DNA from: Tomocerus qinae
Taxonomy: Eukaryota; Arthropoda; Collembola; Entomobryomorpha; Tomoceridae
Assembly: GCA_020055645.1 (NCBI GenBank)
Contig: CM034547.1
Location: 20,809,013 to 20,873,012, forward strand
Length of the DNA stretch: 64,000 bases
Direction: 5' to 3'
Position 1 is the stretch's first letter; each line of letters opens with the position of its first letter. The notes beneath the pieces are model-generated. The model did not search any database, was not told the DNA's origin, and saw nothing but the letters and a program-made list of their open reading frames with translations. Of this stretch, positions 41,866 through 53,887 are shown piece after piece. The translations under genes were made by a program, and so were the position numbers.

Positions 41866-42144
41866 TCAAAGAATTAGTTTTTGACTGTACCCTTTGCCCT
41901 TTTTGTTTGCCCTTTTGGCATTGCGAGCAAGTTGGAACTTTAACCGTCTGCCATTTGCTGTTGTGTTGCGGTTTATTTTCAGTTCACAAAAGTGGGAAGG
42001 AAGGACAAACGAAGCAACAGTTTCTCTGATCAACAACCAAAATCCGTGGACTGGTGACAGGTGCTTCTTTTGAATATTCTGGTTTAAGTAAGATGTAATG
42101 GCTGAATTTAGGCAGTCGGTTTGAAGGCACGCATTTAAAAATTT

Positions 42145-42186
42145 GGTCAAGGGGGGGCGGGGGCGCAACCAAAAATAATGACAAAT
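42145..42186. mobile_element. Fragment of G-rich hAT-like element
   Basis: GGTCAAGGGGGGGCGGGGGCGCAACC followed by AAAAATAATGACAAA matches the left end of the element at 63141-63286 almost base for base. Only this end is seen here; the rest is lost or was displaced by the adjoining foldback at 42194. Confidence 0.5.
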
Positions 42187-42193
42187 ATTATAT

Positions 42194-42461
42194 CCGAATC
42201 AAGTCAAAAACCTATAGACCTACAATCAATAAAGTTTAAACTGGGGAAAAGATTCTCCACGATCCCATGCAATCGGCTCGGAAAGAATATTTCAAACATT
42301 TTAATCCAGGAGATATAAACGTTCGTGCGGAGTTTACAATTAATCGCAACTACAGAGAAAAGTTTCAAATATTCTTTCGGAGCCAAATGCAGTGGGTTGT
42401 GGACCATCTTTTTCCCTACTTGAACTTTTTTGTAGGTCTATTGGTTTTTGGCTTGATTCGG
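42194..42461. repeat. Imperfect foldback element just upstream of Dicer
   Basis: The block starts CCGAATCAAGTCAAAAACC and ends with the near complement GGTTTTTGGCTTGATTCGG. The two arms, about 95-105 bases each, are reverse complements at roughly 80 percent with small indels, and a short loop lies between them around 42300-42355. An open frame of 98 codons runs through it (42267-42563), but it is explained by the palindrome and shows no protein family. Confidence 0.75.
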
Positions 42462-42816
42462 TTGCTGCAAAAAAAGTTAAGAGACACTATGATAGTCAGA
42501 ATAGTTTGCCAGTTGCCCATGGGCGCTTGGTTAAAGTGGCAACAAGGGCATTGGTTTCGTTAAATGGCTCAGCGCAGTGTGACAATCACTATTGTAGTTT
42601 GTAGTTATATTTATTAATTAACTATCAACTGTAGTTATTTATTTATATTTCCTAATTATCCTCTGTTAATTTACATGAACACTTTTTTGATGTAATGTAG
42701 GTAGTGACCTGCCACTTCAGTGAGATCAATTGTCTCTATCAACTATCATCTATTGTACAGGAAGAGATTATCAGAAATTGTGACGGAACAAAAGTGATAT
42801 TTTATTACGATTAAAA
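42462..42816 (+). promoter_or_regulatory. Presumed 5' flank / leader of the Dicer gene
   Basis: About 350 bases between the foldback element and the first proposed Dicer exon. The start of transcription cannot be placed: no clear initiator or TATA element was recognised. The segment should contain the 5' untranslated region if the start codon at 42817 is correct. Confidence 0.3.
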
Positions 42817-45800
42817 ATGAAATTTGCTAAGTGCCTTTGCTCCCGATGTAGGCTGTACTTAAAAGTCGATTCAGGTAAATTTTTAAATGCACTTATTTTT
42901 TTCATTCCATGAACATAAATAATCCTCAATTATCGGCGTATCCCGTAAAGAAATGTGTTTTTACAGACGTTTATAATAACATAATTATTTGTTTAGAGTA
43001 AAGTGATTTACTCTGTCTTTTTTAATAAATTGTTTTCATGTAGCAAGAGGAAAGTATTTAATTAATAAAGGAATTAGGAATTATGGCCTTTATCTTTATA
43101 AAGTCTTTCAAAGGATTTATGATTTATATGAGTTATCTCTCGCTGTTAATTCAATAACGAAACTATATACTACCAGCTTTCGCCAAAACTTTCATCAAAG
43201 AGGTTTTGTCAAATTATGTCTATGACCACCTTATGTTGAAAGGGTAAAAATTGGTGGAAGGAATTAAGAGAAAGTTATGTTGTGAAAGTGAACTTTCTAT
43301 TATAGTAATACATTGTTTTAACGTGGCAATTTTTTTGAAGATTTTGACTACGATCAATATGAAATGAAAGTGCAATTTTTTGAACGCCGCGAGTATCAGG
43401 TAAGTGCGAGTACTAAATCATTTTAGTCACATCGACTGTTTATTGATTCATATAATATTGAAAATACTATGGGAAACTTTTTCAAATTGCAGCACTACTT
43501 GTTAGAAATTGCGAAAAGGAGGAACATAATTGCCTGCCTTCCAACTGGCAGTGGGAAGACATTTATTGCTTATAAATTGATAGAGTACTTCAATGAAGAT
43601 TTGTTGAAGTAAGAAATACTTTGTTAATTAATTGTACTTATATTCTAGTCTATTAAATTCATTGATAATAATTATTATTATACTATTGTAAATTACAGTA
43701 AGAGCAAAAAAGTGTTTTTCTTAGCCAATACTATACCTTTAGTCAATCAGCAAGCTGCCTTCTTTGCTCGTCATACCACATTGAACGTCAGACATATCAC
43801 AGGTGATATGGAAGTTGATTACTGGTCGGAAGAAAAATGGAAAAATATAATTGAGGGATTTCATGTTAGTGCATTTATAAGCTTGTTACTACTCCTAAAA
43901 GTCTGTTGTACTCCTAAGCGACTCCTAAAAGTTATCCTTCCTCAGTGCTAAATGTTTACCAAATAATAATATTTTCAATTACTTCAGAGTTTGTAATTAA
44001 GAAAAATCTATGGTGTGACTCCTGTTGGTTTTAAGTATCTTAAATATTAGTAAACTGTAAGACAATCTTAATCTGATATTATACTACATTGGCGATGCAG
44101 CACTGCACGTAGGATTAACGGAAGGAGTCCTTTTAGGAGCAAATTACTTACAAATGTATAATGGATTTTGTATTAAATTGGTTAATTTGTTCTTCAATTT
44201 GTAACTTATCTAAATAAAATTTTACAGATTATGGCAATGACGGCACAGATATTTCTGAATTTGATTCGACATGGTTATATACAGTTTCGTCAAGTTGCCT
44301 TGATAGTGTTTGATGAATGTCATCATGCTGTAAAGGAGCATCCTATGAATCAGGTAAAAATGACATTCTGACTTTATCCATATTATCCTAAATCCAAGTA
44401 AGCCAAAAAGCAAGAGCAAGGCTGTCTCATTTGAAGCATTGAAGGCACTATATGTTTTGAAATACTTATAGCCTTGAAATACTTCCCATCAAAGACGTAT
44501 TGAGAGGGGGCGGGGGCTTCACATGTTGAAGCCCCCCCCTCCCCGAAGATAAAGAATTTTTTTTTCGCAAAATAGCAAAACATTTGACAGCGCACAGGTC
44601 GAGTATTGGCCATTTTAGTCCAGTTGTGACTCATTTTCGTAAAAATGCCAAAATTTGTCGCATACATATAATGAAAATGTCCATATATGAAATTGTATAT
44701 ATTGACTTTCGATTGTAACTGGGTACGATGCGGCATTGACTATGGGAGTAAGGTGACTAGCTTGCCTTCGGTGCTATTATTTGAACAGATTTCATGTATA
44801 ATAATACTATATGTTTGTACAGATAATAATTGGCACTTAAATAAAACTAATCTGAATCTGAATCTGAAACATTAGCCATTCCCCCGAAACATTAACCCTA
44901 AAGGATTAAACTGACATTTTCTTGGCAGTAGTTGTATGATAGTTTTTTTACTCCCATTTTCAGATTATGCGAGAATACCATCGCACAAAAAATGCAACGA
45001 CACACGAAATATATCCTGTACCAAGGATATTAGGATTGTCCGCAACCATCATTAAAGGAAACTGTAAGCCGTCCGAGGTGGCCGACAGGGTCACTGAGTT
45101 AGAAGAAATTATGGATTCTATTGCTGTGACCTACAAAGATTACGAGGAAGTTATGCAGTACGTTACATTATTTTCTAAACCATAGCCAAATTTCAGTCAA
45201 CTTAGTAATTAAAATTAAAATAAGTGGAAAACTTATTTATGCAGAAATTCTACAAATGCAAAAGTAGACCCAATTCTTGTCTATACATCAAAACAGTTTG
45301 ATTGGTACCCACCAGCTCTACTTTCAGAAATTGAGGATGTCTCAAAACGCCTTCAAGTATTTCGTAACGAAAGGAAAAAGCAAAAGATGGCTTTAGCTAA
45401 AGTTCCCATTGAAGGAATTCACTCTACTCTAAGAAATTCGAACAATCTATATTTGACGTTTAAAAGTCCTAGCCCTGGAGACTTAAAAACTGCTGTAGAC
45501 GATGTTCGTCATACATATGAAGAACTTGGTATTTAAAAATGTATAAATCATGTACAACTACTATAGCTCCACAAATATCTTAATTTTATTTTATCTACTA
45601 TTATTTTTATTTAGGTCCATACTGCGCCGTCATTGCTATCAATTTGAGACTAGCATTCATTGAATTCAGTTTAATGGATTTGAATTCCGGTGCCATAAAA
45701 TTGTGGTACCAAAATGTGAAAACATTTCTTCTGAAAATGAAGTAACAAGGATAACTAATTACTTTGTTTTAAATTTTGAAGTATATACCTTCATTACTAT

Positions 45801-48800
45801 GTATATTATTGGAAACGATTGCATTATGGATGTATATATATAATTTTTAGAACTATTATTATTGACATAATGGCTAGCCATAGCGAAGACGACAAAGTTC
45901 TACACTTTATTTCTCCAAAATTAAGAGAACTCTTGAATATCATCTGTCAATTTCGGTTTTATATCCTTTACTTTACGTTTTGTATATTCTTGTCCATGTT
46001 TTGGAATGATTTTAAAAGTTTAAATTCAATTTTTTGTGACGACACAGGGATGCTGAACTCACTGAAGATGAAGGGGAAAGCTCCAAGGATGATAAAAGTC
46101 TGTGTGGATTGGTTTTCGTAGATCGTAGAGCGACAGCCCAAGTTTTAGCGTGGTATCTTAAGGTATTACTTTAGTATCTTTCTGGGAGTAGGAAAGATTT
46201 GAGTTGGTGATGAAACATTGGCCAAACTAGGTCATTCCTGACGTATATAATATGGAAATGACTTTGTTGCCACCAGCCATTCAGTCAGTATAATTGATAA
46301 TCAGAATGAAGATCAAAATCATTTATGAACTTAACCCAACACCCATTGAACAAAATCTAACGTTTTATACCAATAGGATCTGGCCGCTGTGAATTCAGAA
46401 TCTTCGAAGTTGTATTCATTCATTAGAGCAAATTTTGTCGTTGGTACGAGTCGATGCCCGTTCGAAACAGTGGAAAGCCGGATTTATGCCAAGAAACAAA
46501 CAGAGACTATAAATAAGTTAGTGACGTTTGATTACAATAATTTGTTATACACCTACCTTACTATGAAAATAAAATTGATAATGCAATATTAAATTATTTT
46601 TACTACGTTTAATTTAATTACAGATTTCGAAAAAAGACATTTAATATTTTAACTGCCACTAGTGTGCTCGAAGAAGGGATAGACGTTCCAAGCTGTAATT
46701 TAGTGGTTAGATTTGACCCTATACCAACATATACTTCGTACATTCAGTCTATGGGTCGAGCACGGAAAAAGGATGCAATATTCAAAATATTTTTAAAACC
46801 CGATAACCACTTGAAAGAGATACAAAAGATTGAGACATTTAAGCGAATTCAGGAATACTTAGTCAGTTATCTTCAGAAGCAAGTTATGAAAGTAGATTCG
46901 GATGCAACCCCAAAAGCTGCATTTCATCTGGATGAAATTCCTCCTCTGTGCCCAGGAGGTACCCCAGATAGTCCTAGAATCACAATGGACTCTTCCTTGG
47001 AAGTCATAGACAGGTATGTTATTTTTCACATGGGCTTGCCATTGGCAGGGTAGATAAATAAGAGTATTACTGTAAATGGAGACCAAACAATTTACTCTTA
47101 TGGGAATTAGACCTAAATATGGGTTTGTTTTAGATAATTGTAAAACGTGATTTATTCTCACTTCTAAGGTATTGTATGATTCTTCCATGTGATGGTGTGT
47201 CTACGTTGCATACCGTGTCTTGGTTTCAGGAACTTCCTAACATCCAATATCAAGCATTTCTAAAATTGCCAATGAACAGTGCTGTGAAGGGAGTTATTTC
47301 TGTAAGTTTGTATTATTATATTCCAAGTACGCCGGGCTAGGTCAGCGTTATTTTTATATAACCTTTTCACAGAACATTATTTCATGTGACTGATGGTAGA
47401 AAATTACTGATTTTTTAATAATAGGGACTTCCCATGAGTAATAAGGAGTTGGCAAGACAGGCTGTATTTTTAGAGGGAGCCAAACGTTTGCATGAAGCAG
47501 GAATTTTAGATGAAAAATTAATTCCTGTGCACCCCACATTTCCAGGTAAGGTGGAAGCATTTTTTACTGTTCTTACACCTTTCTCCAAACCAGAAGACGG
47601 TGAAATGGAAAAAGAAGAAGGAGAGATTGTTGAAAAGCCTGTTAAAAGACCGGAGTGGTACTGTAAAAAAGTAATAAAAAATTCATGTACGTCAAATTCT
47701 ATTGTAATCAAATACTAATTAATCATAATGTTCATAATTAATTCGACAATTGTAATAATTTTAGGAATGTAAAATACTCTTTGGGGCAGATGATTGCATC
47801 CGAAATGGTGGAAATTACTATGTTGCTCGTTTATGCATCCAAACAAACAACCATGGGGAAAGTGCTGCCTCTGATTCAGATATACTATATAACTTGGATA
47901 AAAGCGACTATGCTTTTGGCCTCTTAAGTTGTGAGAAGGTTCCTAATGTAAGAAATGTCTGAGTTATGTAAAAAAAAGTTTTTTAAATTTATATGTAGTT
48001 GTATTTACTAAACAATAAAATAACCTTTTTTAAAAATAAAGATTGGAAATTTTCCACTTTATGGCGCCTTCGGTAACCTTGATGTGTCCCTACAACATGT
48101 TAAAAACATGGTCACCGTTAATTTTGAGTTGCTTGAAAAAATTCAATACTTTCAAGACACCTTTTTTAAGGATATTTTAGGCGTACGACATCCGTTATTT
48201 CGTCGTAAAGGAGAACAGAAGTATTACATAGTTCCAATGTGCCAAGGTTCGATTTCTTCATTTACTTCTGTTCTTATTTATAGGAACCATTTTAATTACA
48301 TCTCTTGGTTTATCACTTATATTTAAAGATATGTGTAATTAACTTAGAAAAAAAGTAGCTCAGTGAATGAAATACGCAAATTTTTTACATTAAAGTTCAT
48401 CAGGCTTACTTAAAGTAGTGACTATTTTTCGCAGTGGGAGGAGATTGGAAAATATCTTTTGGTGAAGCAGATTTTGATTTGGATAGCCTATTTTCTTGCC
48501 AGAACATGAAACCTCCACGGAAAAACAAGTATGCAAGCTACCAAGTTCCTGCAAAGGTGTTTAAACCATCTGTAGATTACGACCGGAAATATAAAGGTCG
48601 CATTGTTATTCCTTGGTATCAGAGAAAACCTCGACCAGTAAGCAAAACTTATTTCTATTTGTCATTGAACTGTTGTGTATGTTAAAATATATTAAAGCTG
48701 TGTTCAGTTAAACTTTTGAAAAGAAAGCGTAATAATTGTATTTCACAGTTTTAAGATGACTAACTAAAGTGAATTGACATGATATATTGTAGCTATATAT

Positions 48801-51800
48801 CGTTGATTCAGTGGCGGACAATATGAGCCCTTTGTCTACATTTCAAGGAGGATATTATACGGACTATAAGCAGTTCATGAAAGGACAATTTAATGTAGAC
48901 ATTGAGGACACCAATCAACCGATGCTTAAATGCAAGATAGCTGGAATTGGGCAAGGGCAAAAACAACTTAATTATCTGTTGAAGAAATATGCTAAAGAAG
49001 ACGAATTTCCTGTATTTCTTGTTCCTGAACTTTGCTTTGTTATACCTGTTCCTGCTTCTTTTATTGTTCAGCTGAAGCTGCTTCCAAGCATAATTCACAG
49101 ATTAAGTCGACTTTTGTTAGCAAAAGAAATTATGGAAGATGTAGGAAAGTCGTGTGGGTGGGCAGGAACTCTGATTAATGATTATAGTTGCGCTGATAAT
49201 GAAATTTTAGCACTAACGCGTACTCATGAAAAACAGAGGAAGGAAGAAGAGGAGAGACGAAAATTAAGGCTTGAAATGCGAAGCAGAATTAAAGTGATCA
49301 ATAAACCAATTCAGGATCCACAAAATTTAGAAAATCGTGAATTACATTATGAATTTATACATCCAAACAAAATAACTAGTAAAGACATAAAGTTATTCCA
49401 TGAAGCAGTATCCATTCAACATGCAGCAAAAAGATTAACAATCGCTAACGATATTGAATATGAAGATTCAAGCGAACTTTCTCCTTCGTGTAAAATGGGT
49501 AAGTGAATCTAATCATTAAAAAGAGAAACAATTTCCAGAATAAGTTTTCGAAAATAGTTCGAAATTTTGTAAAAGTTTTAAACGTCGATCGAGATCCCCT
49601 TTTAGAATAGTTTTCCTAGCAGAATAAACCAAGTCCCCCGAAAATAGGTAGGGTAGTTTCGGAATAAATGTTTTGTCTCTGAATGTCACGTTATCCGAAA
49701 CCTTCCAAACTGCGGATAAAAAAACTGGAAATGGTTTTTCTTGTATAAATAAGTAGATTCGATTCTGAAAGTAAAAACTTTGGCTGTGACAATTGGTTTC
49801 CAACCTACGTGATCTCTTAAATATAAGTATTCTAGAATATAATAAATAATCACATACAAACGATTATTAATTAGAAGTATAATTCATATACGAGAGGATT
49901 TAAAAATTAAAGCAATCTTGTCATTTATTGCAGTTCTGATGGATCCTAAAGACATCAATCTGCCAAAATTGGAAATGTCAATCAATTTGGAAGAAAACCG
50001 AGGCCCTTCCCTGCTAGCAATCATGGAAGTAAGTCCTGCTGTTGCTGTACTTAATGTTTGATGTTATTGGAATTTATTACATCATGTATGGCAACTAATA
50101 TTGCATCATTTTCTTAGGCAATTTCAGTATCAAAATCTAATGAAGGAATATCCAACAATGACTACAGGGTAATTGGCATGTCGTTTCTAAACTATGCAGT
50201 TTCCTCATATTGTTTTTTCAACTTTCCGGAATGGAATGAACCCCTAATGTGCCAACTTAGAAATAAGCTACTCAGCATTCAGACATTGTGCGCTACGGCC
50301 AATAAGCGTAATATTGCTGGAATTTTGAGTGGTAGTTATTTTTACCCAAATGACACTTGGCTACCTCCTGGATTCAAATTGCTTGACGGTGTGGCCGAAA
50401 TTGCTGCTGACGCCAAGGTGCACTTAGGAGTGTATGATAAAATCCTAAAAACAATCTCGGTAAGAACGTTTTGTAGCAATGTTTGGTAGGTAAAAATGGT
50501 AAAATAAGTTACATTGATTTGTTATCATATCATATAAAACGATATCAAACAATAAACTATTATTAATTTAGGTAGTAAGGTAAATTGTCGACCTTTAATC
50601 TGCATAATTAGAAGTTGAATCAATGCTATAAATATTGCCTACTTCCAATTTCTGTAAGCTCTAGTATGTACCATCAAACAAGTCTCTTTTGTTTTTGATT
50701 GTTGAGATTGAGGTAGGTTGAAGCTCAGTATTCCATAGATTATCTTATTTTACTCACCTATTATCACTTACCAGCTTACATACCCTTTTGGCCTAGTAAT
50801 TGTCTGAACCATACAAATGTTAACCAAATATTAACCCACGTGTACCGTGTACCCAACTTTCAACACCAACGTTTCATTTGAGTTGAGTAAAATTCTATTA
50901 AGCAAGCCTAGTAAAAAGTCGGTGAAAGTTTTGTAACGAGTAAGTGGAGGGAAAGTGAAAGTACTTGTCAATTATCTTTTGGGTCTTACGGTAGATATGC
51001 TTAGAATCAAATCCTATTGAAATCCCTATTATGCAAGCTTAAAAGCAAATTATAAGTACATATAGCAATTGATTTAATTAAATTTCTGTAATATATTTTC
51101 GAAATACGAAATATATATCTAACCTTCTGCTGTTCCTTGTGATTCAATGTTCCATATAATTTTACAGAAAATGAATGGAGAAGAGTTGGAAAGATACGTT
51201 ATGAGGGAAGCTCCAAACGTTTTATCAAATCCACCTGCCAAAGGAAAATACGTTATCAAACATTCCACATATACTCATTCCGAGATACCTGATGTGACTA
51301 TAGCTAACGGAATCAATGCACTAGTTGGAACTTTCTTCACCCAGTGTGGTCCAGTTGGGGCGTTTAAGCTTTTGGAATGGCTAGAATTCAAATGTCCCGA
51401 TTTACATGGAAATGATTTGTATCTAAATGAAAACAGGACTATCGACGAAAGTGTACTTTCAAATAATACAGCGAACGAAGTACAAAATATTGAAAGACTG
51501 CTGCCCGGTCTAAAAAAATTTGAGGAACTAATCAATTACACGTAACTTAAGCTATTACATACAATAATAATTATAGAAATTTTATTACGAAGTTTGTGCT
51601 TTAAAATGAGTACACATTTTTTGTGAGATATATATGGTTGTTATTGTCGTTCAATCTTTTCCATTTGCTGAAATAGAAAAAAATGATAAATGGTAGTATA
51701 TACTTTCTGATACACAATCTGACAACTCACTATTCACTTAAAGAAATTTTATGATTTTTCACGTATCAATTAATTATACCATTTTGAGGCATTTCTCACA

Positions 51801-53887
51801 CAAATGTTACTTTGTTGTAGCTAATAGTATGATCGTCTTTATCACAAGACTTCTATTGAAGCGGCATCGTGCATTGGAGTTGTAGTAATAACAGTATTGC
51901 GTTTGCAAATAGAAACATACAATTTTGGTTTATTGATGAATGAAATTAATGAATGAATGAGAGTTCGATTACAAGGTGTAAAAACGTAGCCTTGTGATAT
52001 TCCAGTTTAGCCTTTTGAGACTATTGTTATTATTGGAAAGTTATGGCCATGCTGTGTAAGAAAACTCATGCAAAGCTTTCCACTAACAGTTGCCCTTAAT
52101 ATGTAGGTCAAAATATTGTAGTCCCGTTATGTACATGGATGAAAAATTGTAACCGCTTACCACCTGATCCAAACTAGTCTTTCAGTCGAAACCCAAACTC
52201 TGTTGTTACGTAGAATGTTTCAGAAATTTTTTATTGTTTGTTGTATATTAAAGTCTCAAAGCCTTTAAGACTCATCAAGTTAAGATATTACCAATATATG
52301 TACTATAAAATGCATCCAAAACATTAATAGCTCATATACCTTATTTTAATTTTAGAAAATTATATAAAAAGTATACCAAACGTAATAAGTTATTTAATAT
52401 CCGGATTCTGAATCTTTTCAAAGCGGCACTTCAATAGAAGTTTTCCATCAATATATTGGTTATTATTTTTTATATATTTTCTTTGTTGCAAAGGTTTGCT
52501 GACAAAAAATTGATTCTTGAAGCTTTTACACATCCATCTTATCCAGCTAACAACTTTTCGGAATGCTATCAACGCCTGGAGTTTTTGGGGGACTCTATTT
52601 TGGGTTAGAAACTGATCAAAACAATTATATATTTCTTGATTTATGTTGTTTTAGTCTTGATTACTAAATGTTGATAGAGGAGGTGAGGTGCCTTCGTTTT
52701 TCATGTTCTGTTCATTCTGTTCCTACTTCTGATATACTTTTAGCTTATCTTAAGATTCCTTCTTCAAGTCTACAATCTTTCAGATTATAATATATTTTTA
52801 ATTTGGATTTACTTAACCTTTCTTTTTACAGATTTGTTGATAACAAATTACGTTCATACAGCTGCCGAACGCAAATTTTCAGAAGATCAACTCCGGGATA
52901 TTTGTTTGGCCTTGATTAATAACATAACTTATGCCTCTTTAGCTGTCCGCTATGGCTTTCATAAACATTTACTCTCAATGTCACAAGCTCTGGTTGATAT
53001 GATTGACAATTTTGTAGTATATCAAGAAGCCGTTGAACATCAAGTAGTGGGACATGTGAGTCTCCTATTTTACGTATTCATATTATATAACAATGAATTT
53101 TAATATTTTTATTTTTGTTAATTTGTGGAATGCGTGGCCATAATGTAATAATGACCTAATAGTTTACATTGGTAAGCGATGAGGAATGCTGGGGCCCAAA
53201 GGTGAAACATTGATAAAATATATATTTATATTTAATATATATAGATTTAGTAAAACTACGAGAATACTGACAGATTAGATACCTTTTTTTGTAAGCACGT
53301 GGAAGTTCCTAAAGTACTTGGTGATATATTTGAAGCCGTCGCTGGTGCTATATTTATAGACAGTAATAAGTCTTTGGACGTTGTATGGTCAATATATTTT
53401 CGGCTTATGCAAAATGAAATAGGTATATAAAAAACCATCAACATATTTAATATTTTATAGACTGATTTTCAAACGTTTAATTTTAATGATTTTCGAATTT
53501 ATTCCTTAACTAGATACTTTTCTTGAGGATGTACCAAAATCCCCTTTCCATGAGCTGAAAGACAAGTTTGGAGACAAGTTGGAATTACAGTATGTTTTCA
53601 TTTGTTCTCTTAATGCAATGACTGTGATTGTGAAAGTTGTAAAATTGAAGCAAATGGACGTTTAATGGAAATTAATGTTTATTAGGAAGTGTACATCTAA
53701 GAAAGTTAGAGCACGAGGCCGAGAAATGTGTAAAATTTCTATTGGAGAATATGGACACTATTTTGGAGCAGGGACCAATATTGCCCGAGCAAAGTTTGCT
53801 GCTGCTAAAATAGCTTTAAAAATGATGAAAGAAGAAGATGCATTCACCAAAGATCGTGACGCAAAAAGTATTATGTTGATGATGTAA
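42817..53887 (+). CDS. Dcr: Dicer ribonuclease with degenerate RNase IIIa centre
   Basis: Endoribonuclease that cuts dsRNA into small RNAs for RNA interference. I joined 26 exons in frame with GT-AG introns: 42817-42874, 43341-43399, 43493-43608, 43699-43864, 44228-44353, 44964-45157, 45245-45528, 45615-45741, 45851-45955, 46048-46162, 46377-46516, 46624-47013, 47169-47301, 47425-47670, 47765-47947, 48042-48246, 48435-48637, 48793-49498, 49934-50028, 50118-50459, 51168-51541, 52494-52603, 52832-53055, 53296-53422, 53514-53589, 53686-53887. The product is about 1701 residues, normal for an insect-type Dicer-2. Order: helicase (Walker A near 55-62, DECH 162-165), dimerisation domain, PAZ, RNase IIIa, RNase IIIb, dsRBD. 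RNase IIIb is intact; RNase IIIa lacks every catalytic acid. Exon 1 is tentative; translation could start at ATG 43364. Dcr-1 versus Dcr-2 orthology is not decided by eye. Confidence 0.93.
43493..47013 (+). other. Dcr: Dicer helicase domain (exons 3-12)
   Basis: RIG-I-type ATP-dependent helicase module, residues about 40-626. Motif I is LPTGSGKT, motif II DECH, motif III GLSAT (199-203), and the C-terminal lobe has [14 protein letters not shown] and motif VI QSMGRAR (538-544). The usual Dicer reading of motif VI is QSRGRAR, so the third position has changed from Arg to Met while the Q and the two following arginines remain. ATP binding and hydrolysis motifs look functional. In insect Dicer-2 this domain supports processive cleavage of long dsRNA. 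Confidence 0.9.
44494..44541. repeat. G-rich/C-rich hairpin, likely MITE remnant in Dicer intron 5
   Basis: CGTATTGAGAGGGGGCGGGG leads into the palindrome GGGGGCTTCACATGTTGAAGCCCCC (split as two 12-base arms at 44512-44536). The opening phrase resembles the inverted right end of the hAT MITE at 226-473 (GTATTGAGGGGG). The other end was not found, so this is probably a truncated copy in the 610 base intron. Confidence 0.4.
47169..47947 (+). other. Dcr: Dicer dimerisation (DUF283) region, exons 13-15
   Basis: Residues about 627-814. The stretch [20 protein letters not shown] followed by [11 protein letters not shown] is the typical end of the Dicer dimerisation domain, a dsRBD-like fold that in other Dicers contacts partner proteins. 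The segment after it ([18 protein letters not shown]) is an acidic linker, then a WYCKKECKILFG stretch enters the platform region. Domain limits are approximate. Confidence 0.7.
48435..49140 (+). other. Dcr: Dicer platform/PAZ region (exons 17-18)
   Basis: Residues about 885-1065. It includes [16 protein letters not shown], an aromatic-rich [12 protein letters not shown] helix, the [10 protein letters not shown] strand and the hallmark FLVPELC (1025-1031) followed by IPVPASF and [12 protein letters not shown]. In known Dicers PAZ anchors the 3' overhang of the dsRNA and the following connector helix sets the product length. Nothing here looks broken. Confidence 0.8.
49934..51541 (+). other. 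Dcr: Dicer RNase IIIa domain, catalytic residues lost
   Basis: Exons 19-21, residues about 1186-1455. The fold signature is recognisable: [10 protein letters not shown], then [18 protein letters not shown] where active Dicers read ERLExIGDSFLKY; later WLPPGF; then [15 protein letters not shown] where active Dicers read IPDKSIADCVEALLG. The metal-binding Glu and Asp of the first motif are R1234 and M1238, and those of the second are N1378 and N1381, with spacing of 4 and 3 kept. All four acids are gone, while the reading frame and splice sites are intact, so this looks like selected pseudo-enzyme status and not gene decay. Confidence 0.85.
52494..53422 (+). other. Dcr: Dicer RNase IIIb domain, intact
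   Basis: Exons 22-24, residues about 1456-1610. [10 protein letters not shown] is followed by [18 protein letters not shown] (E1485, D1489), and [18 protein letters not shown] carries D1577 and E1580. All four metal ligands of an active RNase III site are present at the normal spacing. The neighbouring RNase IIIa partner in the intramolecular dimer lacks its own ligands, so this would be the sole cleavage centre. Confidence 0.88.
53514..53887 (+). other. Dcr: Dicer C-terminal dsRNA-binding domain
   Basis: Exons 25-26, residues about 1610-1701. It begins [19 protein letters not shown] and ends with [20 protein letters not shown], the alpha2 helix of a dsRBD, where the basic contacts to the dsRNA phosphates usually lie (usually KxxAK; here [11 protein letters not shown]). 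The coding region stops with TAA at 53885-53887 after a short acidic/basic tail. Confidence 0.85.

Noticed and set aside
42267..42563. 98-codon frame with a hydrophobic segment
   Set aside because: It overlaps the right arm and centre of the foldback at 42194-42461 and has no family resemblance; the frame is a by-product of the repeat.
43712..43951. Frame extending beyond Dicer exon 4
   Set aside because: The part after 43864 reads into an intron; the helicase sequence continues at 44228 in phase.
51530..51545. Apparent TAA stop ending the Dicer frame after LINYT
   Set aside because: It is a splice donor (ACAC|GTAACT); the frame resumes in phase at 52494 with the RNase IIIb domain.
52390..52572. 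Minus-strand frame across the start of the RNase IIIb exon
   Set aside because: It is the complement of a conserved coding exon and adjacent intron.
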